Positions 43,808 through 50,713 of a stretch of DNA of 64,000 nucleotides are shown here, one piece after another. Position numbers and translations under genes: made by a program. Source of the stretch: Anderseniella sp. Alg231-50 (GTDB taxonomy: Bacteria > Pseudomonadota > Alphaproteobacteria > Rhizobiales > Aestuariivirgaceae). Location of the stretch: positions 124,001-188,000 of the forward strand of contig NZ_LT703004.1 in assembly GCF_900149695.1 (NCBI RefSeq), written 5' to 3'. Positions within the stretch are counted from its first letter, which is position 1, and each line of letters starts with the position of its first letter. The notes beneath the pieces are model-generated. The model was given only the letters and a program-made list of their open reading frames with translations. It was not told where the DNA came from and made no database searches.

Positions 43808-44557
43808 ATGATGACGATACAAAACATGCAGTTTGAAACGGCGCAGCATCTTGGCGTTCTCCCCCGCAGCCGGCTTGAGCAAATGGCCGAAGCCGGGCGC
43901 ACGGTGAAAGAGATGTTGAGGGTGCTGACCAAGTCGAGCCAGAACATGGTCGGGCAATGTCTTGCCAATCAGGGAACGTTCTACGAACTCGACCATTACC
44001 CGAAGGGTGATGTGTATGATGATCAGACCCATTCGCAATATTACTATCACGCCCACCGTCCCGATTCCGGAGAGCACGGACACTTCCATACCTTCCTGAG
44101 GGCTGCCGGCATGCCGAAAGGCATCGAACCGGTTCCTTACAAGGGCAAGGCGAAACGTCCCGAAGGCAAGGATGCGCTGACGCACTTCGTTGCTGTGTCC
44201 ATGGACCGGCCCGGCAACCCCATAGGCCTGTTCACCACCAACCGCTGGGTTACGGACGAAACCTTTTATGCTGCCGAGGACGTCATTTCACTGCTCGACC
44301 ATTACGAGATGGACCTGACCTATCCGTGCCTGGCCACCAACCGTGCTCTCAGTGCGGTGATGCGGTTGTTCCGGCCGCAGATCGAGAAACTGCTGATCGA
44401 ACGAGACAAGACCATGAAAAGCTGGGCCGCCATGAAGCCCGGCATCGATGTCTATGAAGATCGCGACCTGGAAGTGACCTCGATCATGGACATCAATATA
44501 GACAGGCAGATTGCCGCGGTTGAAAAGGCACTTGCCGACCTGCGCAACGTGGCATGA
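43808..44557 (+). CDS. Conserved protein of unknown function, first gene of the CNPC cluster
   Basis: 249 aa, soluble, no signal peptide. Visible stretches are LGVLPRSRLEQMAEAGRTVKEMLRVLTKSSQNMVGQCLANQGTFYELDHYPKGDVYDDQTHSQYYYHAHRP, then EHGHFHTFLRAAGMP, then HFVAVSMDRPGNPIGLFTTNRWVTDETFYAAEDVISLLDHYEMD. The His clusters YYYHAHRP and HGHFH could be a metal site. I do not securely recognise the family. Its stop overlaps the start of the FGE-like gene (ATGA), so the two proteins are made together. The remaining residues are helical and end ALADLRNVA. Confidence 0.8.
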   Translation: MMTIQNMQFETAQHLGVLPRSRLEQMAEAGRTVKEMLRVLTKSSQNMVGQCLANQGTFYELDHYPKGDVYDDQTHSQYYYHAHRPDSGEHGHFHTFLRAAGMPKGIEPVPYKGKAKRPEGKDALTHFVAVSMDRPGNPIGLFTTNRWVTDETFYAAEDVISLLDHYEMDLTYPCLATNRALSAVMRLFRPQIEKLLIERDKTMKSWAAMKPGIDVYEDRDLEVTSIMDINIDRQIAAVEKALADLRNVA

Positions 44558-45438
44558 CACCCGGCGCGGCAACGACAGCAGTGCGGGCCGGACTTGTATC
44601 TCTGACCATGCTGATGCAGTCAGTCACGCCAATACAGGCGCACGCCCCGGAAATCGACACGGTCGCCGTTGCGGCCGGACCGTTTATTCAGGGCTCGAAC
44701 AGGGCGGAGCGCGAGGCCGCCTACCAGCTCGACGAAGCAGCTTATGGACATTCCGTTACCCGCAAAAACAAGTGGTACGAGTCAGAGCCGGCCAGAAGGT
44801 CTGTCGATCTTCCGGCGTTTCACATCATGCGCACGCCGGTTACCAACGCGCTGTATGCCCGTTTTGTAAAAGCCACGGGACACCGGGTACCGGATGTGGA
44901 CAAGAAAACCTGGAAAGGCTACCGGCTCATCCATCCCTACAAGCGCACCAGGCAGTTTGCCTGGAAGGCAGGCAAGATACCAGGCGGGCGCGAGCAACAT
45001 CCAGTGGTGATGGTGTCACGCGCTGATGCAGATGCATTTGCCAAATGGCTCTCGGAACGAACCGGCAAGCAGTGGTCGCTGCCAACCGAACAGCAATGGG
45101 AAAAGGCAGCACGCGGGCCGGACGGCAACCGGTTTCCGTGGGGCGATACCTTCAATCCCGGTGTGCTGAACAGCCATGACAAGGGGCCTTTCACCACCAT
45201 GCCGGTCGGTAGTTTCGCCGATGGAGCGAGCCCATACGGCATGCTTGATTCTGCCGGCCAGGTGTTTGAATGGACGTCAACCTCGGCGTCGGCACAACGC
45301 AGCATCGTCAAGGGTGGGTCGTGGGATGACAGCGGTTGCGGCGTGTGCAGACCGGCAGCCCGGCATTCGCGACCCGACAGCATCAAGCACATTCTTGTCG
45401 GCTTCCGACTGGTTCACATGAGCCTCACGGCAAATTGA
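44554..45438 (+). CDS. Exported formylglycine-generating-enzyme (SUMF1)-like protein
   Basis: 294 aa, overlapping the preceding gene by 4 bp. A signal-like N-terminus (AVRAGLVSLTMLMQSVTPIQAHA) precedes the FGE-sulfatase domain: VAAGPFIQGSNRAEREA, PVTNALYARFVKATGH, HPVVMVSRADADAFAKWLSERTGKQWSLPTEQQWEKAARGP and the C-terminal KGGSWDDSGCGVCRPAARHSRPDS...VGFRLV. True FGEs oxidise the Cys of a C-x-P-x-R motif to formylglycine using a copper site of two cysteines. Here C262 and C265 (GCGVC) are the only nearby cysteines and the spacing differs, so it may be a divergent or repurposed member. It is followed by secreted proteins built of C-N-P-C, whose C-x-P core resembles the FGE target. Confidence 0.85.
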   Translation: MTPGAATTAVRAGLVSLTMLMQSVTPIQAHAPEIDTVAVAAGPFIQGSNRAEREAAYQLDEAAYGHSVTRKNKWYESEPARRSVDLPAFHIMRTPVTNALYARFVKATGHRVPDVDKKTWKGYRLIHPYKRTRQFAWKAGKIPGGREQHPVVMVSRADADAFAKWLSERTGKQWSLPTEQQWEKAARGPDGNRFPWGDTFNPGVLNSHDKGPFTTMPVGSFADGASPYGMLDSAGQVFEWTSTSASAQRSIVKGGSWDDSGCGVCRPAARHSRPDSIKHILVGFRLVHMSLTAN

Positions 45439-45548
45439 AAATACATGTGCCGAGTTTGACCGCAATGGTCACAATCCGCCGCTAAGGTTGCATTCGGGTC
45501 CAATACACAAACGCCATGTCGGCAAAACCCAAAGTGGAGAATACATTC

Positions 45549-45821
45549 ATGAAAATGCACAAAACCAAACTTCTGTCAGGCGCTGCAGCTCTTCCTGTTG
45601 TCCTGGGCCTTGCTGCCGGTGCTGTTGTCTTGTCACCGGTTGTCAGCGACGCGCCTGCATACGCATCCTGCAACCCATGCCAGGCTGCCAAGAAGGCCGC
45701 TTGTGGTGCCTGCAACCCATGTGCTGCTGCCAAGAAGGCTGCCTGTGGTGCCTGCAACCCATGTGCTGCAGCGAAGGCCGCATGCAATCCTTGCAATCCC
45801 TGCTCGGCAGCAAAGCAGTAA
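45549..45821 (+). CDS. Small secreted CNPC-repeat protein
   Basis: 90 aa from ATG 45549 (GGAG site; an upstream ATG at 45516 has a poorer fit). The signal peptide is about 1-36 (KTKLLSGAAALPVVLGLAAGAVVLSP...ASCNPC). The mature part is five C-N-P units with Ala/Lys spacers (CQAAKKAACGA, CAAAKAA) and 12 cysteines in about 50 residues. Its signal sequence resembles that of the large CNPC protein downstream ([17 protein letters not shown]), showing common origin. No enzyme domain is present, so it is a candidate substrate or metal-binding protein of the neighbouring FGE-like enzyme. It has its own terminator. Confidence 0.85.
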   Translation: MKMHKTKLLSGAAALPVVLGLAAGAVVLSPVVSDAPAYASCNPCQAAKKAACGACNPCAAAKKAACGACNPCAAAKAACNPCNPCSAAKQ

Positions 45822-45885
45822 TATCTGCTGATACTGTAATCCCAGTTCAGGCCAATGAGCTCTGCTGAGCTCTGGTCACTGGTTG

Positions 45886-45920
45886 AAACCGCCGGTCATT
45901 TGCGTGGCCGGCGGTTTTTA
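45886..45920 (+). terminator. Terminator of the small CNPC gene
   Basis: AAACCGCCGG / CCGGCGGTTT is a perfect 10-bp stem followed by TT, 65 bp after the stop. Confidence 0.85.
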
Positions 45921-45980
45921 TGTGTTCACGGCAAGTTGAGCCTTTTGCCCTTGATCGTGACTAGGGTCTACCAGCCCTGC

Positions 45981-46000
45981 ACATTACAGTGCCGTAATGT
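45981..46000. promoter_or_regulatory. ACATTAC-N6-GTAATGT inverted repeat
   Basis: Perfect 7-bp arms, 38 bp upstream of the large CNPC gene. It is a possible operator; no matching repeat was seen before the small CNPC gene. Confidence 0.45.
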
Positions 46001-46037
46001 TCATTATGTCGCACCGGCATATTCAAGGAGGAAACCA

Positions 46038-47408
46038 ATGAAGTCATTCAAATCCAACCTGCTGAGGAGCGCAGCCGCGCTTCCGGTTGCGCTCGGCCTT
46101 GCTGCCGGTGTGGTTGCAATCGGAACAGTCAGTGAGCCTCGCATGGCTGCTGCAACCTGCAACCCTTGTGCTGCTACCAAAGCTGCAGCGTGCAATCCAT
46201 GCGCAGCGGCAAAGGCATGTAACCCGTGCAACCCATGTGCGGCGGCAAAAGCCTGCAACCCTTGCAACCCATGCTCGGCCGCAAAAGCCTGCAATCCGTG
46301 CAACCCATGCTCGGCAGCAAAAGCCTGCAATCCGTGCAACCCATGCTCGGCAGCCAAAGCCTGCAATCCGTGCAACCCATGCTCGGCAGCAAAAGCGTGC
46401 AACCCCTGCAACCCGTGCAAGGCATCAGCCTGCAATCCATGCAATCCGTGTAAAGCGGCCTGCGGGGCCTGTAACCCGTGCAACCCATGTAACCCATGCT
46501 CGGCATCGGCTGGCGGCGCGCCAACCGGCTGTTTCGTACCGCGCCTGCAGACAGCCGCGTTATGCAACCCTTGTGCGGCTGCGAAAGCCTGCAATCCGTG
46601 CAACCCATGCTCGGCGGCAAAAGCCTGCAACCCATGCAATCCTTGCTCGGCAGCCAAGGCCTGTAACCCATGCAATCCATGCTCAGCGGCAAAAGCCTGC
46701 AACCCATGCAATCCGTGTTCTGCTGCAAAGGCCTGCAACCCTTGCAACCCATGTGCGGCGGCCAAGGCCTGCAATCCGTGCGCGGCGGCAAAGGCCTGCA
46801 ATCCATGCAATCCGTGCGCAGCGGCAAAAGCCTGCAACCCGTGCAATCCCTGCAAGGCGGCCTGTAATCCCTGTAACCCGTGCAACCCGTGTGCAGCAGC
46901 GGAAGGTCCTGAACTGACAAGCGAAGAAGCTGTTGCGCTCTACGATTGCCTGAAGCCTGTGATGGCCAAGTCATACACAGGTGGAAAGCACTGGGCAGCT
47001 ACCAGGTGGAAAGGCTTTACCCAGGTCACTACGCAGCCTTACACCAGCGCCACCCACGGTGGCCGTCAGGTACAGAACCTGGTCAACAAGATTGGCCTCA
47101 AAGCCTACAAGAAGTTTGATGACATCAAGGCGGTCCCGATCGGATCGACAATGGCGAAACCAAGCTTCACGGTCGGCAAAGACGGCCAGGCAAAACTTGG
47201 GCCCCTTTTCATCATGGAAAAGATGACCCGAGGCTTCAACGCAGATACGTCCAACTGGCGCTATGCGGCTATCCTGCCAGGTGGTCAGACCATGGGCGTC
47301 ACCAAGGCAACCAACTCTGCCGGCGTGACGTTCTGCCATGAGTGCCATGTGTCCGGTGAAGACAACGACTTCCTGTTGCTGGCGCCAGAAGAATACCGCG
47401 TCAAGTAA
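46038..47408 (+). CDS. Secreted CNPC-repeat protein fused to a cytochrome P460-type haem domain
   Basis: 456 aa from ATG 46038 (AAGGAGG site). The signal peptide is about 1-40. Residues about 41-288 consist of CNPC repeats with Ala/Lys/Ser spacers: about 38 CNP units in about 20 blocks of 9-12 residues (typical [12 protein letters not shown]), giving about 60 cysteines. Two similar halves (41-158 and 176-288) are separated by a linker with [12 protein letters not shown]. Residues about 289-456 form a cytochrome P460-type domain with a CXXCH haem motif (C433-H-E-C436-H437). It is exported to the periplasm or beyond. The cysteine load suggests metal storage or covalent modification. The FGE-like protein is a candidate partner. 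Confidence 0.88.
   Translation: MKSFKSNLLRSAAALPVALGLAAGVVAIGTVSEPRMAAATCNPCAATKAAACNPCAAAKACNPCNPCAAAKACNPCNPCSAAKACNPCNPCSAAKACNPCNPCSAAKACNPCNPCSAAKACNPCNPCKASACNPCNPCKAACGACNPCNPCNPCSASAGGAPTGCFVPRLQTAALCNPCAAAKACNPCNPCSAAKACNPCNPCSAAKACNPCNPCSAAKACNPCNPCSAAKACNPCNPCAAAKACNPCAAAKACNPCNPCAAAKACNPCNPCKAACNPCNPCNPCAAAEGPELTSEEAVALYDCLKPVMAKSYTGGKHWAATRWKGFTQVTTQPYTSATHGGRQVQNLVNKIGLKAYKKFDDIKAVPIGSTMAKPSFTVGKDGQAKLGPLFIMEKMTRGFNADTSNWRYAAILPGGQTMGVTKATNSAGVTFCHECHVSGEDNDFLLLAPEEYRVK
46158..46511 (+). repeat. Tandem 36-bp CNPC coding repeat, first array
   Basis: Ten blocks (mostly 27 or 36 bp) encode CNPC/CNPCNPC units. Several copies are near-identical at DNA level, so recombination-driven length change is likely. 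All copies keep the reading frame. Confidence 0.95.
46563..46900 (+). repeat. Tandem 36-bp CNPC coding repeat, second array
   Basis: A second array of ten blocks with the same order of variants as the first (CNPCAAAK start, four SAAKA units, triple CNP end). It suggests duplication of a whole module. It ends at the P460 domain. Confidence 0.9.
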
Positions 47409-47435
47409 TCAGCACTGACTGACATGCAAACAAGA

Positions 47436-47474
47436 AACCGGCGGGGTGGAAACACTCCGCCGGTTCCGGTTTTC
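47436..47474 (+). terminator. Terminator of the large CNPC gene
   Basis: AACCGGCGG / CCGCCGGTT form a 9-bp stem 28 bp after the stop, followed by a weak T-rich stretch. Confidence 0.6.
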
Positions 47475-47600
47475 CGGAGCGTTATTGCTGCGAGACACCC
47501 GAACGATGTTGAAAGCTGACGTTCATGAAGATGGCCAGCGGAAATCGGATCGTGTAGAAACCTAGTCTTTTGCTGTTCAGTTTTGCTGGTTGGCCAAGGG

Positions 47601-47954
47601 ATGGTTGTTGTGAAGCGATTTCCAGTAGAGGGTAAGGGTCGATGCAGCGCGGTCGAGTCAGGCGGACTGGTCTATGCCGTTGCGACCGATCCGCATTGCG
47701 CGGATGGACTTACCGGGCAAACCCGCAACACACTTGATGAGCTGGACAAAGTGCTCGTCAAGGCAGGCAGCGGCAAAACCGCACTGATACAGGCAACTGT
47801 ATATCTCAGCGACATTTCAGCTAAACCGGCAATGGATGCTGTTTGGAGCGAGTGGATCGGCCCAGAGGAAAACTGGCCGCAGCGCGCCTGTGTCGGGGTG
47901 GACCTCGATGCCGGGTACCTGATCGAGGTAGTGGTGGTCGCGACAGTGCTCTGA
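47601..47954 (+). CDS. RidA-family (YjgF/YER057c) protein
   Basis: 117 aa from ATG 47601; GTG 47610 or TTG 47583 are alternative starts and the ribosome site (AAGGG) best fits the GTG. The core is GGLVYAVATDPHCADGLTGQTRNTLDELDKVLVKAGSGKTALIQATVYLSD and ends RACVGVDLDAGYLIEVVVVATVL. RidA proteins hydrolyse reactive enamine/imine intermediates. The characteristic RVEI-type arginine is replaced by CVGVD here, so it belongs to a less typical subgroup. It stands alone; its neighbour on the opposite strand is a membrane protein. Confidence 0.8.
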   Translation: MVVVKRFPVEGKGRCSAVESGGLVYAVATDPHCADGLTGQTRNTLDELDKVLVKAGSGKTALIQATVYLSDISAKPAMDAVWSEWIGPEENWPQRACVGVDLDAGYLIEVVVVATVL

Positions 47955-48090
47955 AGGCTCTTTGTCGCAGAAGATGTTGTTTGCCATCTGCGTCCCGACC
48001 GGCAGGCTGGAGTCCAACTCACCGGCTTCTGCGGCCTGTCCGGCGTCCGCCTTGGCCATTCATTCCCGGCCATCTCATTGCTTCGCAATC

Positions 48091-48477
48091 TCAACTCCCA
48101 AGGTAGAGAAGCCCGGAGCAGAGAAACCAGACCATCCAGTGCGGCAACCGCAACAGGCCCGCAGCCCGCCGGTTGAGGAATTTCAGTTGAATGACCCAAA
48201 CCAGGCCCCAAAGAAAGAAGAGCAGGCTGAGTGAAAGCACGATAGGGCGTTCCAACTGCCCCAGATCAGAAAAGGCGACAGCAAAGAGTGCGACCGCAAC
48301 GACCAGAAGGTCAACTGTCAGCATTTGAAATGCGCACATGGCCTGGACCCAATTTGCAGTCAGGTCCTCGTCTTGCGAAGCGGGAGCGATGGTGGCCGTT
48401 TCCTTTGTGCCAGCAAAGACATGTGCAACAAGCGCGAGCAAAGTGATGCAGGCGACGGTCAAAATCAGGACATTCAT
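48091..48477 (-). CDS. Small four-helix membrane protein, unrecognised
   Basis: 128 aa with four hydrophobic segments (residues about 3-21, 46-68, 77-99 and 112-126) separated by short charged loops (LGQLERP, KFLNRRAAG). The N-terminal helix (MNVLILTVACITLLALVAHVFAG) is followed by a Thr/Ala-rich loop ETATIAPASQDED. No family was recognised. It is co-directional with the downstream-facing TetR gene but separated by 76 bp. Its role is unknown. Confidence 0.7.
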   Translation of the reverse strand: MNVLILTVACITLLALVAHVFAGTKETATIAPASQDEDLTANWVQAMCAFQMLTVDLLVVAVALFAVAFSDLGQLERPIVLSLSLLFFLWGLVWVIQLKFLNRRAAGLLRLPHWMVWFLCSGLLYLGS

Positions 48478-48553
48478 AAGCGGTTCTCCTCAACGTAACG
48501 ATTGAAAATGCGTGTTCCGGACATCAGAAGACTTCGGAAAGACTGCGCATTCA

Positions 48554-49177
48554 TCATCCGTCGCGGATGCATCCGGTCAAAAAGCCATCAACAGCGGTTT
48601 TTACAATTTGTTCGATCTCATCGTGGGAAGGAATTTGCGCAGTCAGCACCGCCAGCAGGTGTGCATTGCCACGAAGCATTCCCATAAACTGCGCCGCAGC
48701 CATATCCGGGTCAGCAATGTGTAAATTTTTTTGGTTTGACTGCTCGCGAAGATAATCTGCGAGATGTTTACTGGCCCGGCCCGGTCCGTTCTGTATGAAA
48801 CTGTCCGCCAGGTCAGGAAAATGTATCGCTTCCGCCACCATTGCGCGGTACAGGGCAATTCCATCGGCCGAGGTCATGACCTGGAGATAGCGAATTCCCA
48901 TGTCGATGAGCGTTTCCCTGATCTCTTTTGTTTCAATTTGAGGCGTCAGGGCAGACAGCACGCGGTCTGAAACCTGTGCGATGATAGCCTTGAACAACGC
49001 CTCCTTGTTCTCAAAATGACCATACAGGGTTCGCTTGGAACCACCGACAGCAGACAAGACGCGATCCATGGTTGTGCGTCCATATCCCTCTTTGAAAAAT
49101 AGCGTTTTTGCCGCCGCCAGGATCGCGGCGCGCTTTTCCGATTGACGCCGCTCAAGGCCACTTTGTGTGTTTTTCAT
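48554..49177 (-). CDS. TetR/AcrR-family transcriptional regulator
   Basis: 207 aa. The HTH (residues about 10-55, RQSEKRAAILAAAKTLFFKEGYGRTTMDRVLSAVGGSKRTLYGHFENKEALFKAII) is standard for TetR repressors; the C-terminal ligand domain follows with a TetR_C_7-like ending. It diverges from the OsmC gene, and two palindromic operators overlap the intervening promoter. It probably represses itself and osmC, and is released by a reactive or lipophilic compound. Confidence 0.93.
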   Translation of the reverse strand: MKNTQSGLERRQSEKRAAILAAAKTLFFKEGYGRTTMDRVLSAVGGSKRTLYGHFENKEALFKAIIAQVSDRVLSALTPQIETKEIRETLIDMGIRYLQVMTSADGIALYRAMVAEAIHFPDLADSFIQNGPGRASKHLADYLREQSNQKNLHIADPDMAAAQFMGMLRGNAHLLAVLTAQIPSHDEIEQIVKTAVDGFLTGCIRDG

Positions 49178-49200
49178 ATCCCGTTTCCATATCGATCCTA

Positions 49201-49253
49201 TTGACAGGTACGATATCGTATCCTATCTGTCAATTTGGGTACGATATCGTACC
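49201..49253 (+). promoter_or_regulatory. osmC promoter with two TetR operators
   Basis: TTGACA (49201-49206), a 17-bp spacer and TATCTG (49224-49229) form a near-consensus promoter for osmC. A GGTACGAT-ATCGTATC near-palindrome (49207-49222) fills the spacer and a perfect palindrome GGTACGATATCGTACC (49238-49253) lies downstream, 31 bp centre to centre. Confidence 0.85.
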
Positions 49254-49274
49254 GTTATCCAAAGGAGAACACTC

Positions 49275-49874
49275 ATGACGTCAGTAACCGGTACCACGAC
49301 TTTTGACGGAACGCTTGTGAAGCGCATCCCCACAATGCCCGCCCCTGTCTCATTTGAAATCGAGCCCGCGAAAAAAACCAGGGAAGGTTTGGACCTTGAA
49401 CTGCACACGATCGCCGAACTTATGCAGGGTCCCGGCTTGCTGAAGCGTTGCTACGTCAAACCGAACATCCCGTCATTTGGCGCTTTCGAAATGCACAGTG
49501 ACGAAGGTACCGTGATTGGCGGGTCGGACCTCGCGCCAGCGCCGCTCTCCTATCTGGCAGCCGGCATCGCCTTTTGTCTGCTCACTCACCTCAAGGGCTG
49601 TGCCGACAGCCAGGGACTCAACATTTCATCGATCCGTGTTGAACAGAAAATGAAATTTCAGTCGCGCATTCCGGGCATGACCGCTGACATGGGTGGCCAG
49701 ATGGAAGGGCATTCGAATGGCCTCGAGACATTTGTGCTGATTGAAACGCAAGAGGACGATGAAGTGATAACTCGAATGTCAGACATTGCCGAGCGCGCCT
49801 GCATGGCTGCCCAGACTGTTGTAAATGCGGTTCCCGCATCGCTGACTGTCACAATCAATGGGCGGCAAATCTAG
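49275..49874 (+). CDS. OsmC-family protein
   Basis: 199 aa from ATG 49275 (AAGGAGA site). OsmC fold: an N-terminal beta region, the conserved GGSDLAPAPLSYLAAGIAFCLLTHLKGCADSQGLNISSIRVEQKMKF (catalytic-type Cys in the helix) and a C-terminal VVNAVPASLTVTINGR. Such proteins reduce organic or fatty-acid hydroperoxides with paired cysteines or are redox sensors. It is under the TetR-type repressor encoded divergently, so it is likely induced by a toxic peroxide or aldehyde. Confidence 0.9.
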   Translation: MTSVTGTTTFDGTLVKRIPTMPAPVSFEIEPAKKTREGLDLELHTIAELMQGPGLLKRCYVKPNIPSFGAFEMHSDEGTVIGGSDLAPAPLSYLAAGIAFCLLTHLKGCADSQGLNISSIRVEQKMKFQSRIPGMTADMGGQMEGHSNGLETFVLIETQEDDEVITRMSDIAERACMAAQTVVNAVPASLTVTINGRQI

Positions 49875-50116
49875 TCAAAAGCCCGCGCTGTCTCGCAGCA
49901 GCGCGGACCCTTCCCCATTGCACTCTCTTGCCAAGTTAACTCGCCTGCAATTGTATCTGGCATTGGCTGGTCGCAACATTTAAACTATCCAGCCTGCCCG
50001 ACATAACTCATGTCATAGCTAAACTTGATGATCATCTGACCAGGCGGTCAGGCAAGGGCTTCACCTCGCCTTCTCCTGCCCCCTTTCCACATGTTTCCCG
50101 GAAAATGAGGCCTCAA

Positions 50117-50506
50117 ATGCCATTCAACAAACTTCATGTCCCAAAGACGCTATCAAGCGATATCTGCCGTTCGATCAACGATCAGTTGCACGCCAGCCTG
50201 GTCGAAATGTGCGGAGTGAATCCCGATGACTATTTCTGTTTGATCTGCCGATACGAGCCGGAAGATATGATCTTTCATCCAACATTTCTCGGGGAAAGAG
50301 TTCCCCGCGCCACCATCGTGATCGAAATTGCACTCCTGGGTGGCCGGTCAGACAACCAGAAAGAAAAGCTCTACAAGGATGTTCGGCACCGGCTTCGCGA
50401 AATCGGCTTCGATCCCGCGAACTCGATCATGTTTCTCGTCGAAAATGGCCCTGCCGACTGGTCATTCAGCGAAGCTGGTTCGGTGAAAACCGTGCTTGGT
50501 CTGTGA
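50117..50506 (+). CDS. Tautomerase-family protein
   Basis: 129 aa from ATG 50117, whose product begins MPFNKLHVPKTLSS and so exposes the N-terminal proline after Met removal, as in tautomerases; an ATG 12 bp upstream would not. The ribosome site is GAGG. The body is DYFCLICRYEPEDMIFHPTFLGERVPRATIVIEIALLGGRSDNQKEKLYKDVRHRLREIGFD, typical of tautomerase_2 proteins of about 130 aa. The substrate is unknown. The 240 bp upstream contain only a modest 8-bp hairpin at 49883-49906. Confidence 0.8.
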   Translation: MPFNKLHVPKTLSSDICRSINDQLHASLVEMCGVNPDDYFCLICRYEPEDMIFHPTFLGERVPRATIVIEIALLGGRSDNQKEKLYKDVRHRLREIGFDPANSIMFLVENGPADWSFSEAGSVKTVLGL

Positions 50507-50538
50507 CCTCCAGCAACTATGATGTGTCCGGAACCGGA

Positions 50539-50640
50539 TCACACGTTGAGCAGCAGGAACTCCCGTTCCCATGACGAGATAACCTTGCGATACCGAACCT
50601 GCTCTTCTTCCTTAGCCGCCGCAAATTCCATCGCTGACAC
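50539..50640 (-). pseudogene. C-terminal fragment of a glutamine-synthetase-type gene
   Basis: Reading the minus strand gives ...AAKEEEQVRYRKVISSWERE then FLLLNV and a stop, the exact C-terminus style of the GS-type gene at 57544 (which ends VKEEEQVQYRKVISSWE then the same tail). 41 bases are identical (50543-50583 with 57548-57588), then similarity fades. No upstream GS sequence remains, so it is a truncated remnant. It marks one edge of the oxidase island. Confidence 0.8.
50543..50583. repeat. Direct repeat flanking the oxidase island, left copy
   Basis: 41 bp identical to 57548-57588 and in the same orientation, 7005 bp apart. The right copy is part of the intact GS-type gene. Confidence 0.85.
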
Positions 50641-50713
50641 GGTTCGCTTCACCACGGAGTTTTGACAGTTCCCGGAACTTCATGAGGCCCGATCTGTCAC
50701 GTTCTTTTCTGCA

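Noticed and set aside
46004-46885. Long antisense reading frame rich in HGLQGLQ repeats
   Set aside because: It is the reverse reading of the CNPC array and has no ribosome site or signal sequence.
46158-46900. Regular repeats that could be mistaken for a CRISPR array
   Set aside because: The period is 27-36 bp with no unique spacers, and all copies keep one reading frame of a secreted protein.
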